From JAGREO01 sp020446285 (GTDB taxonomy: Bacteria; Pseudomonadota; Alphaproteobacteria; Geminicoccales; Geminicoccaceae), in contig JAWKVP010000010.1 of assembly GCA_041398005.1 (NCBI GenBank), positions 62,001 through 126,000 on the forward strand: a DNA stretch of 64,000 nucleotides, written 5' to 3'. Within the stretch, counting starts at the first letter, position 1, and every line of letters begins with the position of its first letter. A program made the position numbers and the translations under genes. The notes beneath the pieces are model-generated. The model worked only from the letters and a program-made list of their open reading frames with translations. It was not told the DNA's origin and did not search any database. Positions 8,939 to 17,662 of this stretch are shown in pieces.

Positions 8939-9445
8939 ATGACCACAGGATGGCTTCGAAGGCTGGATTCATGCGGTGCATCGGCTCTCGAATTCGCGCT
9001 CACCGCCCCGATCTTCATCGGCCTGCTCGTCGCCTTCTTCGATGTGGGAATCTATTTCCTCAACAAGAACGTCATGATGAGCGCCCTTTCGGTCGCCCAG
9101 AGAACGGTCCAGACCGGCGAGATCCAGGCCGTATCCCCGAACATGCGCGAACGGCACATTCAGGACATGGTCTGCGGGGAAACGATCCTGAGCGCCTGTG
9201 ACAAGCGCCTCTCGGTCGATCTCCGCCGGCTTGACGGCACGGTACTGAAAGACGGCGAAGGCTATACCCCCCGCATTGACGACTACCGTTTCGATGCCGG
9301 TTCCGGGGGAACGCTGATGGGCCTGGAACTGAGCTACCGCCTGCCGACCCTGTTCTCCGGCCCGGTCTTCGAACACGCAGGCACATCGGACGACAGCATC
9401 CTCCAGGTCCGCAGCATCTTCCGAACCGAACCCTTCCAGCCCTGA
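8939..9445 (+). CDS. TadE-like pilus assembly protein
   Basis: 168 aa. The N-terminus GASALEFALTAPIFIGLLVAFFDVG (about residues 13-37) is a standard TadE pseudopilin helix with the conserved Glu five residues in. A short periplasmic domain with two Cys follows (MVCGET, SACDK). GAGGG lies upstream of the ATG at a usable distance. It closes the three-gene cluster; no TadA ATPase, TadB/TadC platform, CpaA/TadV peptidase or Flp pilin is in the window. Confidence 0.8.
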   Translation: MTTGWLRRLDSCGASALEFALTAPIFIGLLVAFFDVGIYFLNKNVMMSALSVAQRTVQTGEIQAVSPNMRERHIQDMVCGETILSACDKRLSVDLRRLDGTVLKDGEGYTPRIDDYRFDAGSGGTLMGLELSYRLPTLFSGPVFEHAGTSDDSILQVRSIFRTEPFQP

Positions 9446-9466
9446 CCGCAAGGGGCCTGCTTGCGG
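9446..9466 (+). terminator. Weak terminator-like hairpin after the TadE-like gene
   Basis: CCGCAAG (9446-9452) and CTTGCGG (9460-9466) form a stem directly at the stop codon. The T-rich stretch is delayed to about 9478, so intrinsic termination is doubtful. Confidence 0.35.
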
Positions 9467-9556
9467 GCCGGCCCTGCTTCTTTCAGGGGTGGTCTGGTGT
9501 GGTGTGCATTCCGATCAACGAGCATGGATGTCAGGCTTCTTTCAACACCCTGCCAG

Positions 9557-9613
9557 TACATCGAACCAGTCAGATCATACTGATCTGACTGGATAAATGG
9601 ATGCAAAAACAAG
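9557..9613 (-). repeat. Dispersed palindromic 3'-end element, copy A
   Basis: Inner stem CCAGTCAGATC (9566-9576) and GATCTGACTGG (9582-9592) around the loop ATACT. Outer arms (ACATCG / GGATGC) and an AAAAACAAG tail match copies at 23762-23818 and 52862-52919. Compared with those copies, one stem base pair is changed on both sides (T-A here, A-T there), so pairing is preserved. It lies immediately beyond the stop of the leftward glycosyltransferase gene. Confidence 0.8.
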
Positions 9614-9617
9614 CGCT

Positions 9618-10799
9618 CTACCGTGAATCGCGCTGCTGCCGCAGGCGTGGTGCGACGGTGTTCCGGTAGAAGTCGAGCAGGCGCGTGCGGAAGGCGGCGT
9701 GGCTGAATTCGTTGCGGACCCGCTCCTTCGCCCGCGCGGCAAGTGCCGCGGCGGCAGCGGGATCGCCGGTCAGGTGCAGGAGGCCCTCGGCCATCGCCCC
9801 GGGCTCCGGCTCGACCAGATGGGCGATATCGTCGCCGATCACCTGGGTGTGGGTGGAAAGGGCGGTTGCCAGCAGCGGCTTGCCGCTGTCGAGATAGGAG
9901 TAGATCTTCATGGGCGTGTTCACGCCCACCAGCCGCGGCGAGACCACCACATCCGCCTGATCGAGATAGGCAGCCAGCTCGCAGATTGGCCTTGGCCCGA
10001 GAAAATGGGCGAAATCGCCGATGCCGAGCGCCTCCGCCTTCGTCCGGTAGCGCCCGATATCCTCGTTCGATCCGCCGATGATGACCAGCTGCATGCGCCG
10101 CTTCGGCAGGGCGAGCGCGAATCCCTCCATCAGCAGGTCGAGTCCCTGATAATGTTCGAGATTGCCGACATACATCACCACCGGATCGTCGAAACGCGCC
10201 TGCGAGGCGTCGACATCCTCCTGCGCCACGATCGCCCCGTCGAGAAGGCTCACATCGGTGAGCGTGGTGACGGGAAGGTCCGGCGCCGCCTTGCGCGCCA
10301 CCTCCTCCAGCGCCGGGCAGCAGGCAAGGGCAGCCACCGCGCGGCGAAGGGCGCGGCGTTCGATCCATTCGAGACCGGCGAGCAGCGGCCGGCGCAGCGT
10401 GTATTTCTCGTCGAGCTGCTGGGGAATGGAGGAATCGATGTCGAACACATAGGGCACGCCGAAGAAGGGGCGCAGCCAGTGGGCCACATAGGCCATTTCC
10501 TCGACCGCGTGGATCACGTCATAACGCTCCGTCGCCAGCCGGCGCACGACCATCCCCGCCATCATCAGATCGCAGATGCTTTTCTTCAGGGAAAAGCCCG
10601 GACGAATGCCGCGCAGAAGGGAAATATCCGGCACGCGATGAAAGCGCACGCCGTCCATCTCCAGGGACTCACCCTCGGCAAAGGTGATCACGTCGATCTC
10701 ATGGCCGCCGCCCGCCAGCGTATCCAGCAGCATCCGCACGGCAATCGGCGTTCCCCGCAACGTGAAGAACGGCTGCGGTGCAAGAACCAGAATACGCAT
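9618..10799 (-). CDS. GT4-type glycosyltransferase
   Basis: Retaining glycosyltransferase with a GT-B fold, 393 aa, likely adding a sugar to a lipid-linked exopolysaccharide precursor at the cytoplasmic membrane face. The N-terminal domain opens with ILVLAPQPFFTLRGTPIAVR and includes YDVIHAVEEMAYVA. The C-terminal GT1-type domain has VVMYVGNLEHYQGLDLLMEG and the donor-site stretch VVSPRLVGVNTPMKIYSYLD. That stretch stands where the usual EX7E motif is found, but one Glu is not obvious. It follows the methyltransferase gene by 6 nt on the same strand, so the two are probably co-transcribed and act on the same glycan. Confidence 0.85.
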   Translation of the reverse strand: MRILVLAPQPFFTLRGTPIAVRMLLDTLAGGGHEIDVITFAEGESLEMDGVRFHRVPDISLLRGIRPGFSLKKSICDLMMAGMVVRRLATERYDVIHAVEEMAYVAHWLRPFFGVPYVFDIDSSIPQQLDEKYTLRRPLLAGLEWIERRALRRAVAALACCPALEEVARKAAPDLPVTTLTDVSLLDGAIVAQEDVDASQARFDDPVVMYVGNLEHYQGLDLLMEGFALALPKRRMQLVIIGGSNEDIGRYRTKAEALGIGDFAHFLGPRPICELAAYLDQADVVVSPRLVGVNTPMKIYSYLDSGKPLLATALSTHTQVIGDDIAHLVEPEPGAMAEGLLHLTGDPAAAAALAARAKERVRNEFSHAAFRTRLLDFYRNTVAPRLRQQRDSR

Positions 10800-10805
10800 C
10801 CACTC

Positions 10806-11588
10806 CTATCCAGTCGCCCGCGGTTGAGTTCGCTTGATTCGTCTGGCGCGCATGAGGACCGGCGTACCGATAAATCGGTCGAGTCTCAAGAACCGACAAA
10901 GCGATTCGAGCGGCCGGGAGATCCATGGCCGGTCGAGAACGCGGTGCGCGACCATCGGTGCGACGAACTGCCCGACCGAAGCGTCCACGGCAAAGCCGTT
11001 CTCGCGAAAGGCCTCGATCACCTCCTGCCTCGACATGGTGTTGAAGCTGCGCGTGTTTCCCTCGATCCGCTTTTTGGCGGAGAAAAGGAACGGTGTGAAG
11101 GCATTCGAGCCGCCGGGGATCGGAAAATCGATGATGACGGCATCGCGCGCCGACCGGCAGAGGCCGGCGAGCAGCATCCGCCAGTTCTCGACATGCGGCA
11201 TGATCCGAAGGGCGATCGCGACATCGAACTCGCCATCCTCGGTCGGCGGTGCGCACAGCGCGCCGAGACGGACCTCGAGCGGCAGGTCGAGAGCCATGCC
11301 CACCGCCTCGATGCTGGTGGCCAGCAATGTCACCTTGTGACCCGCGGCGACGAGCGGTCCCGATACCTGAGCATGACCGCCGCCGACATCGAGCACGCGC
11401 GCCTTCGTCCACGGCCGCATGAACTCCATGAGAATCCTGGTCTGGACTTCCAGGAACCACGCGCCGGCGCGGCTGTCGAAGCGCCTTGCATAGGCCGGTG
11501 TCGCGGAAGCCAGATCCGGATTTTCCCCGTGAAGGTGACCATCTCCAGGCAGTTCGCGCAGCGAGGAATATGGATGCTGGTCTGTCAT
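10806..11588 (-). CDS. SAM-dependent class I methyltransferase
   Basis: 260 aa. Rossmann-like methyltransferase with motif I ARVLDVGGGHAQVSGPL, a following acidic/hydrophobic strand, and the motif II/post region FDVAIALRIMPHVENWRMLL. The overall pattern resembles the UbiE/Methyltransf_11 group. The substrate is unknown; its tight linkage to the GT4 gene suggests methylation of a sugar or lipid carrier in the polysaccharide pathway. ATG 11588 (MTDQHPY) is preferred; a longer TTG-started frame reaches 11645. Confidence 0.8.
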   Translation of the reverse strand: MTDQHPYSSLRELPGDGHLHGENPDLASATPAYARRFDSRAGAWFLEVQTRILMEFMRPWTKARVLDVGGGHAQVSGPLVAAGHKVTLLATSIEAVGMALDLPLEVRLGALCAPPTEDGEFDVAIALRIMPHVENWRMLLAGLCRSARDAVIIDFPIPGGSNAFTPFLFSAKKRIEGNTRSFNTMSRQEVIEAFRENGFAVDASVGQFVAPMVAHRVLDRPWISRPLESLCRFLRLDRFIGTPVLMRARRIKRTQPRATG

Positions 11589-11890
11589 GTTCGCCGCCGG
11601 CCTTCCAGGACCGCACGCTTCACCCATCGACGACGCGGTCAACAAAGCATGGTCGGATGCTTTAGCCGACTCTGCGGGCAGTGCAAGGGCTTAAGAATGA
11701 AAGCTGTACTGTCCTGTCCCCGGTGATGCACAAACGCCAAAAACGCTCCCGATGCGTGTAATTTGCCGAAACTTCGTTGCCGTTCGGCGATGCCATACCG
11801 GAAAACAGCCTGCAACACTGGACAAACTCGCATGTAACGGGTTTAGAGCTCGCGTCGGGCCTTTTCGTGAAAGCGTGAGTAGGGAGAACT
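11589..11890. other. Intergenic region between divergent genes (about 300 bp)
   Basis: Separates the leftward methyltransferase and the rightward epimerase. It must hold promoters for both. No clear operator, RNA or ORF was recognised. Confidence 0.5.
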
Positions 11891-12907
11891 ATGCCTTCGG
11901 ATCAACTCTACCTCGTGACCGGGGCTGCCGGGTTCGTTGGCGGACATCTCGTCCGCCACCTCAAGGATTCGGGCCTGCGCGTTCGCGCCATGGTCCGCAA
12001 CCCGGATCAGGCCGAACCGCTCCGGGCGATCGCCGACGAGGTGGTGCTTGCCGATCTCACCGATCCCGCAACGCTTGGACCCGCCGTCGAGGGGGTCACC
12101 GGTATCCACCATGTGGCCGGCCTGTTCCGCCAGGAGGGGATCCCCGATGCGGCATTCCAGGAGGTCAATGCCGAGGGGACGCGACGGATCCTCGACGCCG
12201 CCATCGAGGCCGGCGTGCGGCGGGTGGTGCATTGCTCGACCAACGGCGTGCACAGCCATATCGAGAACCCGCCGGCGAACGAAAGCTACCCTTTCAATCC
12301 GGGCGACATCTACCAGGAGAGCAAGCTCGAGGGCGAGCTGATCGCCATGGAATATTTCCAGAGCGGGCGGATGTCCGGCGTGGTGCTGCGGCCGGCGATG
12401 ATCTGGGGACCGGGCGACGAGCGCACGCTCAAGATGTTCAGGATGATCGCAAGCGGCCGGTTCTTCTATGTCGGACCCGGCGAGGCGCTGCATCACTGGA
12501 TCGATGTCCGCGATCTGGCCGAGGCATTCCGGCTGGCGATGGATTCGGATATCGACGGCGAGGCGTTCCTGATCGGCGGGCGCGACTATCTGCCGATGAA
12601 GACCGTCGCCGACGAGATCGCCCGCCAGCTCGGCGTCTCCGGGCCCTGGCTGCATCTGCCCGTGGGCCCGATGATGCTGCTCGCCCATGCGACCGAGATC
12701 GTCTGCAAGCCGTTCGGCATCGAGCCGCCGCTCTTCCGCCGCCGGGTGAGCTTCTTCCTGAAGAGCCGGGCCTATGACATCTCCAAGGCCCGCGAGATGC
12801 TCGGCTTCGAGGCACGCCAGGACATCAGGGGCGAGATCGCCGACATCATCGATGCCTATGAGAATGACGGCAAGCTCGTCCGGCGGAACGCGAACGCGGC
12901 GGGCTGA
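11891..12907 (+). CDS. NAD(P)-dependent epimerase/dehydratase (extended SDR)
   Basis: 338 aa extended short-chain dehydrogenase. It has the N-terminal nucleotide motif VTGAAGFVGGHL (GxxGxxG), an acidic residue in strand 4 (LADLTDPATLGPAVEG), and the active-site region with YQESKLEGE, the YxxxK pair. It is closest in feel to the dihydroflavonol-4-reductase/3-beta-HSD/GalE-like group. It may interconvert nucleotide sugars for the neighbouring glycan genes, but a lipid or hopanoid substrate is equally possible. AGTAGGGAGAACT before the ATG is a good ribosome-binding site. Confidence 0.8.
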   Translation: MPSDQLYLVTGAAGFVGGHLVRHLKDSGLRVRAMVRNPDQAEPLRAIADEVVLADLTDPATLGPAVEGVTGIHHVAGLFRQEGIPDAAFQEVNAEGTRRILDAAIEAGVRRVVHCSTNGVHSHIENPPANESYPFNPGDIYQESKLEGELIAMEYFQSGRMSGVVLRPAMIWGPGDERTLKMFRMIASGRFFYVGPGEALHHWIDVRDLAEAFRLAMDSDIDGEAFLIGGRDYLPMKTVADEIARQLGVSGPWLHLPVGPMMLLAHATEIVCKPFGIEPPLFRRRVSFFLKSRAYDISKAREMLGFEARQDIRGEIADIIDAYENDGKLVRRNANAAG

Positions 12908-12943
12908 GCTCCTTCCCGCCAATTCTCATCCGCCCGCCGATCC

Positions 12944-14257
12944 TCACCCGCAGGTGAATGCTTCCGGTTCCAGATAGTCGACCGGGTAGCGCTGCGCTCC
13001 CATGATCCAGGCGGTCTTGCCCTCGCCCCAGGCGTTGATGAACTCCCAGACGACCCTGCCCTCCGGCGTCACCTCGAACGCCCGTCCGGCTTCCGATTCG
13101 GTGATCAGCATGTTGCCGTTGGCGAGCCTTTCATGCTTGCCCATCTTGCCCGTGTAGAAGGGCTCGGTTTGCGGATCGTCGCCATAGACGACGGAGAATC
13201 CGCCGGTCGCGGGATCAATGACGACGATGCGGCTCTGCAGCGTTCGACCGTTCAGATTGGTGTCGAAACGGTGATTGTCGAAGACCGAGATCGTGCCATC
13301 GTCGAGAAAATCCGGATCGTGCTGGGCGAGGAACGGCCCGGAGACCGACCATTTGACGAGGTCGGTCTCGCCATCGAGCACGAGGATGGTGTCGATGTTG
13401 CGAAGCGATACCATGATATCACCGGCCTCGAACAACGGAAACGCCGCCGCCTTCGCCGCGCCGAGCACCTCGACATCGTTGAGATGGAGGGGATCCTCGC
13501 CATCATGCTTCGTCTGCTTGACCGAATCGCGCCCCTTGCCGAAGAGGATGCCCTCATAGCCGGAGGCGAGGATGGAATCGAGGATCGGGATACGGCGCAG
13601 TTCCTCGCCATCCGGGCTGAAGCGGACCGCCAGCTCGTCCATGACCGGAACCTCGAATCCGGGCAGGTCGGAGCGCCGATAGCTGTCCGACACGTCGCCC
13701 GAGGTCCAGATGTCGCCGGCCTCGTCGATGAAGACGGAATGATGGGTATGGTTGGGTCGCGCCCAGAGGGTATTGCCGCAGGAATCGATGCGGACGAGAC
13801 CGACCTTCTCGAAATTGAAGACGACATCGCCATTGGCGAAGAGGTGCATGCCGTGGACATGGTTGTCCCAGTCCCCGAGCCTGCGCTGCAGATGGCTCTG
13901 GTCGGGAAAGATCGCGTTCAGCGATATGGTCCAGGCATGCAGTTCCTTCCCGTCCATGTCGAACAGCCGGAAACCGAGCTGCTCCCCCCACATCGCGGAG
14001 ATGAACGTGACACCCGCGGCGGCGGCGGGATCGTTCACCGTCACCCCTTCGCCGGAATAGCGCGCATCCTCGAGAAGCTGTTCGGGACGGATGCCGAGAT
14101 AGTGCCGCCAGTTGCGTTTCCAGTCGCGCACCGTGTCCACGGTCAGATCGGCGAGCGTGGCGGGGAACAGGTCGTAGCGTCCGGCGGCGATCCCATAGGC
14201 GAGAACCATCAGGCCCAGGCTCAGGATGAACAGAGCCTTGTCCATGGATCGTATCAT
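12944..14257 (-). CDS. Arylsulfotransferase-like (ASST) beta-propeller protein
   Basis: 437 aa with an uncleaved-looking N-terminal hydrophobic segment (ALFILSLGLMVLAYGIAAG). It resembles the arylsulfotransferase family (PF05935/PF14269): HAWTISLN, DNHVHGMHLFANGDVVFNFE, NHTHHSVFIDEAGDIW, HLNDVEVL, DPDFLDDGTISVFDN and KHERLANGNMLITES. The His positions in these motifs match those used as active-site residues in ASST enzymes, which move sulfate between phenolic esters in the periplasm without PAPS. Here it may alternatively be a non-catalytic relative. The ATG at 14257 follows GGAGG with normal spacing. It is divergent from the small gene at 14547. Confidence 0.75.
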   Translation of the reverse strand: MIRSMDKALFILSLGLMVLAYGIAAGRYDLFPATLADLTVDTVRDWKRNWRHYLGIRPEQLLEDARYSGEGVTVNDPAAAAGVTFISAMWGEQLGFRLFDMDGKELHAWTISLNAIFPDQSHLQRRLGDWDNHVHGMHLFANGDVVFNFEKVGLVRIDSCGNTLWARPNHTHHSVFIDEAGDIWTSGDVSDSYRRSDLPGFEVPVMDELAVRFSPDGEELRRIPILDSILASGYEGILFGKGRDSVKQTKHDGEDPLHLNDVEVLGAAKAAAFPLFEAGDIMVSLRNIDTILVLDGETDLVKWSVSGPFLAQHDPDFLDDGTISVFDNHRFDTNLNGRTLQSRIVVIDPATGGFSVVYGDDPQTEPFYTGKMGKHERLANGNMLITESEAGRAFEVTPEGRVVWEFINAWGEGKTAWIMGAQRYPVDYLEPEAFTCG

Positions 14258-14546
14258 GGTGCGTCCTCCGTAAGATATTCGAGTCAGCCATCCGACAGTC
14301 AGCGCAACTGACGCACTTGCGAACACTGCTAGAGATTGTACTGGAAGTTGTTGAGCAAAAATGCCCCGCAGGGTGTTGCCGGCAGACAGGGTGTGTCATA
14401 AGCGCAAGACGAACAGCGCGGCCGTGCATGCGCCGTGGACAGGAGCGCCATGTCTTTTCGGGGTTGAACCCGAAGGCCGGAAGGGCAACATCACCCCTGT
14501 CCGCCATTCGGCTGTACCGAAATCCCCACCCGCCCAAGGATGGTCG

Positions 14547-14786
14547 ATGCCTCAACGAATCCTGACAATCTGCCTGCTGCTGGCGCTGGTTCCCTCGCTT
14601 GCCGAGGCCTATATCGGTCCGGGTGCCGGAGCCGGAACGATCGCCGTCGTGCTGGGCGTGATCGGTGCCGCCTTCATGGCCGTGATCGGCCTCGTCTGGT
14701 ACCCGCTCAAGCGGCTGTTCCGCGGCCGCAAGCAGGCCCGGACCGCCACCGCCACCAACCATGGCAGGCCGCCCGAAGGCTCATGA
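14547..14786 (+). CDS. Small secreted/membrane protein with AYIGPGAGAG motif
   Basis: 79 aa. A signal-peptide-like start (ILTICLLLALVPSLAEA) leads directly into AYIGPGAGAG, a motif I recognise from many small proteins beside surface-polysaccharide or phosphatase genes. One further transmembrane helix (AVVLGVIGAAFMAVIGLVWY) and a basic tail follow. The function is unknown. AAGGA at 14536-14540 precedes the ATG. Its stop overlaps the start of the next gene (ATGA), so translation is probably coupled. Confidence 0.7.
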   Translation: MPQRILTICLLLALVPSLAEAYIGPGAGAGTIAVVLGVIGAAFMAVIGLVWYPLKRLFRGRKQARTATATNHGRPPEGS

Positions 14787-15214
14787 CCTGGCTGGCTGCC
14801 GCCCTTCTCTGCATCCTGGTCGTCGAGGTCGCGCTGAGGCTGCCCTTCGCCGGCCTGTTGCGCCGGACGGCCCGGACCGCGACCAGCGCACTCTGGGTCC
14901 TGCGCGCGCGGCATGTCTCCGACCACTGGAAGGAAAAGGTCATGGTGGCCTATTCCGGCCGCATGTTCGCCTGTTCCCTCGGGCTCGCACTGTGGCTCCT
15001 GGTGGTGGCGGCAATCGTCATCGCCTTCGTGCTGGCGGTCGAATTCGTGCTGCCCGGTTTTTCCGCCTTCATGACGGGCTGGCAGGGCATCGTGGCGAGC
15101 CTGGTCGCGGCGAGCGTCTACCTGTCCCTTCGAAAGCACCTGCCCCATGCCAGGCTACAGTCCGCTCGACAAGCTGCTTCACCGGCTGGTCCTGCAACTC
15201 GCTCCGGTCGCTGA
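14783..15214 (+). CDS. Small integral membrane protein, unknown function
   Basis: 143 aa with three or four hydrophobic segments (MTWLAAALLCILVVEVAL; a long central one around LALWLLVVAAIVIAFVLAVE; and AFMTGWQGIVASLVAASVYL). There is no recognised domain. The start overlaps the preceding stop by ATGA. Its C-terminus runs 68 bp into the sulfotransferase frame that starts at 15147, so the last 23 residues are encoded in an overlapping frame. It sits in a tight three-gene unit with the AYIGPGAG protein and the sulfotransferase. Confidence 0.65.
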   Translation: MTWLAAALLCILVVEVALRLPFAGLLRRTARTATSALWVLRARHVSDHWKEKVMVAYSGRMFACSLGLALWLLVVAAIVIAFVLAVEFVLPGFSAFMTGWQGIVASLVAASVYLSLRKHLPHARLQSARQAASPAGPATRSGR

Positions 15215-16202
15215 ACTCAGCTTCGACATCGACCAGCGCATGGCCGGCATCCGTGCCGGTGCCGATGTCGCCGCCATCGCCGGCCGCCGGCATGTGTTCG
15301 TCTCCGGGCTTGCCCGCGCCGGCACCACCGTGCTCATGCGCCGCCTGCATGCAAGCGGAGCCTTCCGCTCGCTCACCTATCGCGACATGCCCTTCGTGCT
15401 CGCCCCCAATCTCTGGCGCAGGCTCTCCGCCGGCAACAGGCGCGACATCGAAAAGGCCGAACGCGCCCATGGCGACCGCCTGCTCGTCGATGCCGACAGT
15501 CCCGAAAGCTTCGACGAGGTGTTCTGGCGGATCTTCACGAGTCACGAATATCTGGGCAAGACCGAACTCCGCCCGCACCACCCCGATGCCGGAACCCTCG
15601 AAACATACACCCGCTACATCGCCGCCATACTCACAGCCCGGGACAAGGACGATGGCCGCGAACGCTACCTCTGCAAGAACAACAACAATGTCCTGCGCCT
15701 GCCGGCCCTGCGCGAGGCCTTCCCGAACGCGCTGATCCTCATCCCCGTCCGCGACCCGCTCACCCAGGCAGCCTCCCTGCGCGCCCAGCACGAGCTGTTC
15801 TCGAGGATGCAGAAGGAGGATCCCTTCACCCGCGCCTACATGACCTGGCTCGGCCACCACGAATTCGGCCTCGACCACAGACCCTTTTGCTTCGACGACA
15901 ATCCCCTCCCCGCCCACGACCCAGCCACCCTCGACCACTGGCTCGACATCTGGGCCCGCACCCACGAATGGCTGGAACAAACAGCCCCCGCAGGCTCGCT
16001 CTTCGTGATCTACGAAGACCTCTGCACCGACCCGACCATCTGGCAAACCATCGCCCGCACCGCCAACATCGACCCCGAAACCGGCAGCGACGAACCCTTC
16101 AGAACCAGCCCCCGCAAACCCACCGAAACCAACCCCAACCCACCCCTCACCGACCGCTGCAACGCCATCTACGAAAGACTCCGCGAGCGAGCGCGGGGAT
16201 GA
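15147..16202 (+). CDS. Sulfotransferase family protein (PAPS-dependent)
   Basis: 351 aa. The 5'-phosphosulfate-binding loop is present near residue 51 (FVSGLARAGTTVLMRR), followed by the 3'-phosphate region ALILIPVRDPLTQAASL with its Arg and Ser-equivalent positions. This matches the Sulfotransfer_3 type that moves sulfate from PAPS to a carbohydrate or lipid hydroxyl. It is the third gene of the unit starting at 14547. The ATG lies inside the end of the previous gene, arguing for coupled expression. A second sulfotransferase is at 56846. Confidence 0.8.
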   Translation: MPGYSPLDKLLHRLVLQLAPVAELSFDIDQRMAGIRAGADVAAIAGRRHVFVSGLARAGTTVLMRRLHASGAFRSLTYRDMPFVLAPNLWRRLSAGNRRDIEKAERAHGDRLLVDADSPESFDEVFWRIFTSHEYLGKTELRPHHPDAGTLETYTRYIAAILTARDKDDGRERYLCKNNNNVLRLPALREAFPNALILIPVRDPLTQAASLRAQHELFSRMQKEDPFTRAYMTWLGHHEFGLDHRPFCFDDNPLPAHDPATLDHWLDIWARTHEWLEQTAPAGSLFVIYEDLCTDPTIWQTIARTANIDPETGSDEPFRTSPRKPTETNPNPPLTDRCNAIYERLRERARG

Positions 16203-16218
16203 AGAGAAAAAAAGAAAA

Positions 16219-16252
16219 TTGCCTCCGGTGGGCACGCTCAGTTGCGAGATCG
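16219..16252 (+). repeat. Partial copy of the GCCTCCGG repeat
   Basis: TTGCCTCCGGTGGGCA, just past the sulfotransferase stop, matches the first part of the two longer elements flanking the Fic gene (TTGCCTCCGGCGGGCA at 53975-53990 and in reverse at 55419-55485). The palindromic half is missing here. Confidence 0.5.
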
Positions 16253-16347
16253 ACATTCGTGACGGTATTCGCTGAGCTTTCGGCAGTATGAAAACCTACA
16301 AGGTTGCAAGTGGCACGTTCGGCCATTTGCTCTCCTGAGGAATTCTG

Positions 16348-17661
16348 TCAGATCTCTCCCCGCGCCTTCAAGATCTCTTCTTCCAGCAGCAGGAACGGTC
16401 CTTCCCAGGTCCATTTCTGTTCGACGAAGCGGCGGCCGTTCTGGCCGAGTTCGGTGCGGCGTTGTTTGTCGTCGATGAGGGAGAGGATGGCGGCGGCCAT
16501 GGCTTGCGGCTCGTCGGCGATGACGAGATCGCGGTCGGGTACGGCACCGATGCCCTCGTTGGCGACGCTGGTGCAGACCACGGGTCTGGCCATGGCCATG
16601 GCTTCGAGCAGCTTGTTCTGCAGGCCGGCGGCGGCGCGGATGGGAGCAATCGAGACGGTGGCGCGGGCGATCCATTCACCCGGATCGTCGACCGTGCCGG
16701 TAACGGTGATGCCGTCCTTGCCATTCATGGCGACAAGCGCCGGCACGGGATCGCGACCGACGAGATAGAGCCTGGCTTGCGGCCGAACCTTGCGGATGAG
16801 CGGCCAGACATGGGTGGTGAACCATTGCGCCGCCTCGACATTGGGGGCGTAGCGCATGACCCCGGACATCACCAGCGTCTCGGGCTCGGCAAGCGCCGGG
16901 TCGGCGGGTTTGAACTGTTCGGTATCCACGCCGTGCGGACCGAAGACGTGATTGTCGATAAGGGGCTCGCCGTGCCTGCGGCAGACATCGCGGATGGCGT
17001 TGAGATCCTTGTTGCCGATGAGCACGGTGCGGGTGACGCCCTGCCAGATCTTCGCTTCATAGCGGGCCATTCGCGCGCTTTCGAAACGGTAGAACAGCCG
17101 CTCGATCCAGCGCGGCGAGGTCTGCGACAGGCGTTCGGTGTTGAGCGTCTGTGCCAGTTGCAGGGCCATGAAGCTCACCGGCACACGATCGCGGATCGCA
17201 TGCAGCACCTCGGCACTGCGGATGTAATAGGCATAGGCGAGATCGTAATCCTCGGCTTCCACCGCGATTTCGGCCTTGCGCCTCTGCTCGCCACTGAGAA
17301 GAAGCCCGATCTGCAACGGCCAGCCGTGCAACACGCCCCTGATGGCGTTGATCATGCTCTCCAGGCGTCCGAGCGTGACAATCTCCACCCGCCGACAGCG
17401 GCTCTGCAGCCACGCCATGTGATCCGCGCGCAACGTCTGCCCCGGCGAGGCAAGCGTGATGAAATCGATCACATGGCCACGACTGTAAAAAAACTCGATG
17501 AGGTGGGAGACGGTGAGCTCGTCGCCTCTTGTCATCGGCAGCGGCGGACGGCTGTAAAGAAAGAGGATTTTCAACAGTCGCGGTGCCTTGCCCGGATTCA
17601 TCGGCCGCGGCACGCGATTGTAGCCCTGCTCCAGCCAGGGTGTTTCGTCAGTCCCGCCCAT
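16348..17661 (-). CDS. GT4-type glycosyltransferase
   Basis: 437 aa GT-B glycosyltransferase. The N-terminal domain starts ILFLYSRPPLPMTRGDELTV; the C-terminal domain includes VMSGVMRYAPNVEAAQWF and RLYLVGRDPVPALV. The donor-binding segment SIAPIRAAAGLQNKLLEAMA leads into AMARPVVCTSVANEGI, where the E of LLEAMA is the usual catalytic-site Glu. This organisation resembles the TIGR03087-like sugar transferases of exopolysaccharide clusters. The ATG at 17661 lies one base after the stop of the nucleotide-sugar dehydrogenase (TGA-G-ATG), so the two are translationally coupled. Confidence 0.85.
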   Translation of the reverse strand: MGGTDETPWLEQGYNRVPRPMNPGKAPRLLKILFLYSRPPLPMTRGDELTVSHLIEFFYSRGHVIDFITLASPGQTLRADHMAWLQSRCRRVEIVTLGRLESMINAIRGVLHGWPLQIGLLLSGEQRRKAEIAVEAEDYDLAYAYYIRSAEVLHAIRDRVPVSFMALQLAQTLNTERLSQTSPRWIERLFYRFESARMARYEAKIWQGVTRTVLIGNKDLNAIRDVCRRHGEPLIDNHVFGPHGVDTEQFKPADPALAEPETLVMSGVMRYAPNVEAAQWFTTHVWPLIRKVRPQARLYLVGRDPVPALVAMNGKDGITVTGTVDDPGEWIARATVSIAPIRAAAGLQNKLLEAMAMARPVVCTSVANEGIGAVPDRDLVIADEPQAMAAAILSLIDDKQRRTELGQNGRRFVEQKWTWEGPFLLLEEEILKARGEI

Positions 17662-17662
17662 C

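Noticed and set aside
9699..11726. A long plus-strand frame across the glycosyltransferase and methyltransferase
   Set aside because: It is antisense to two well-supported genes and shows no recognisable protein features.
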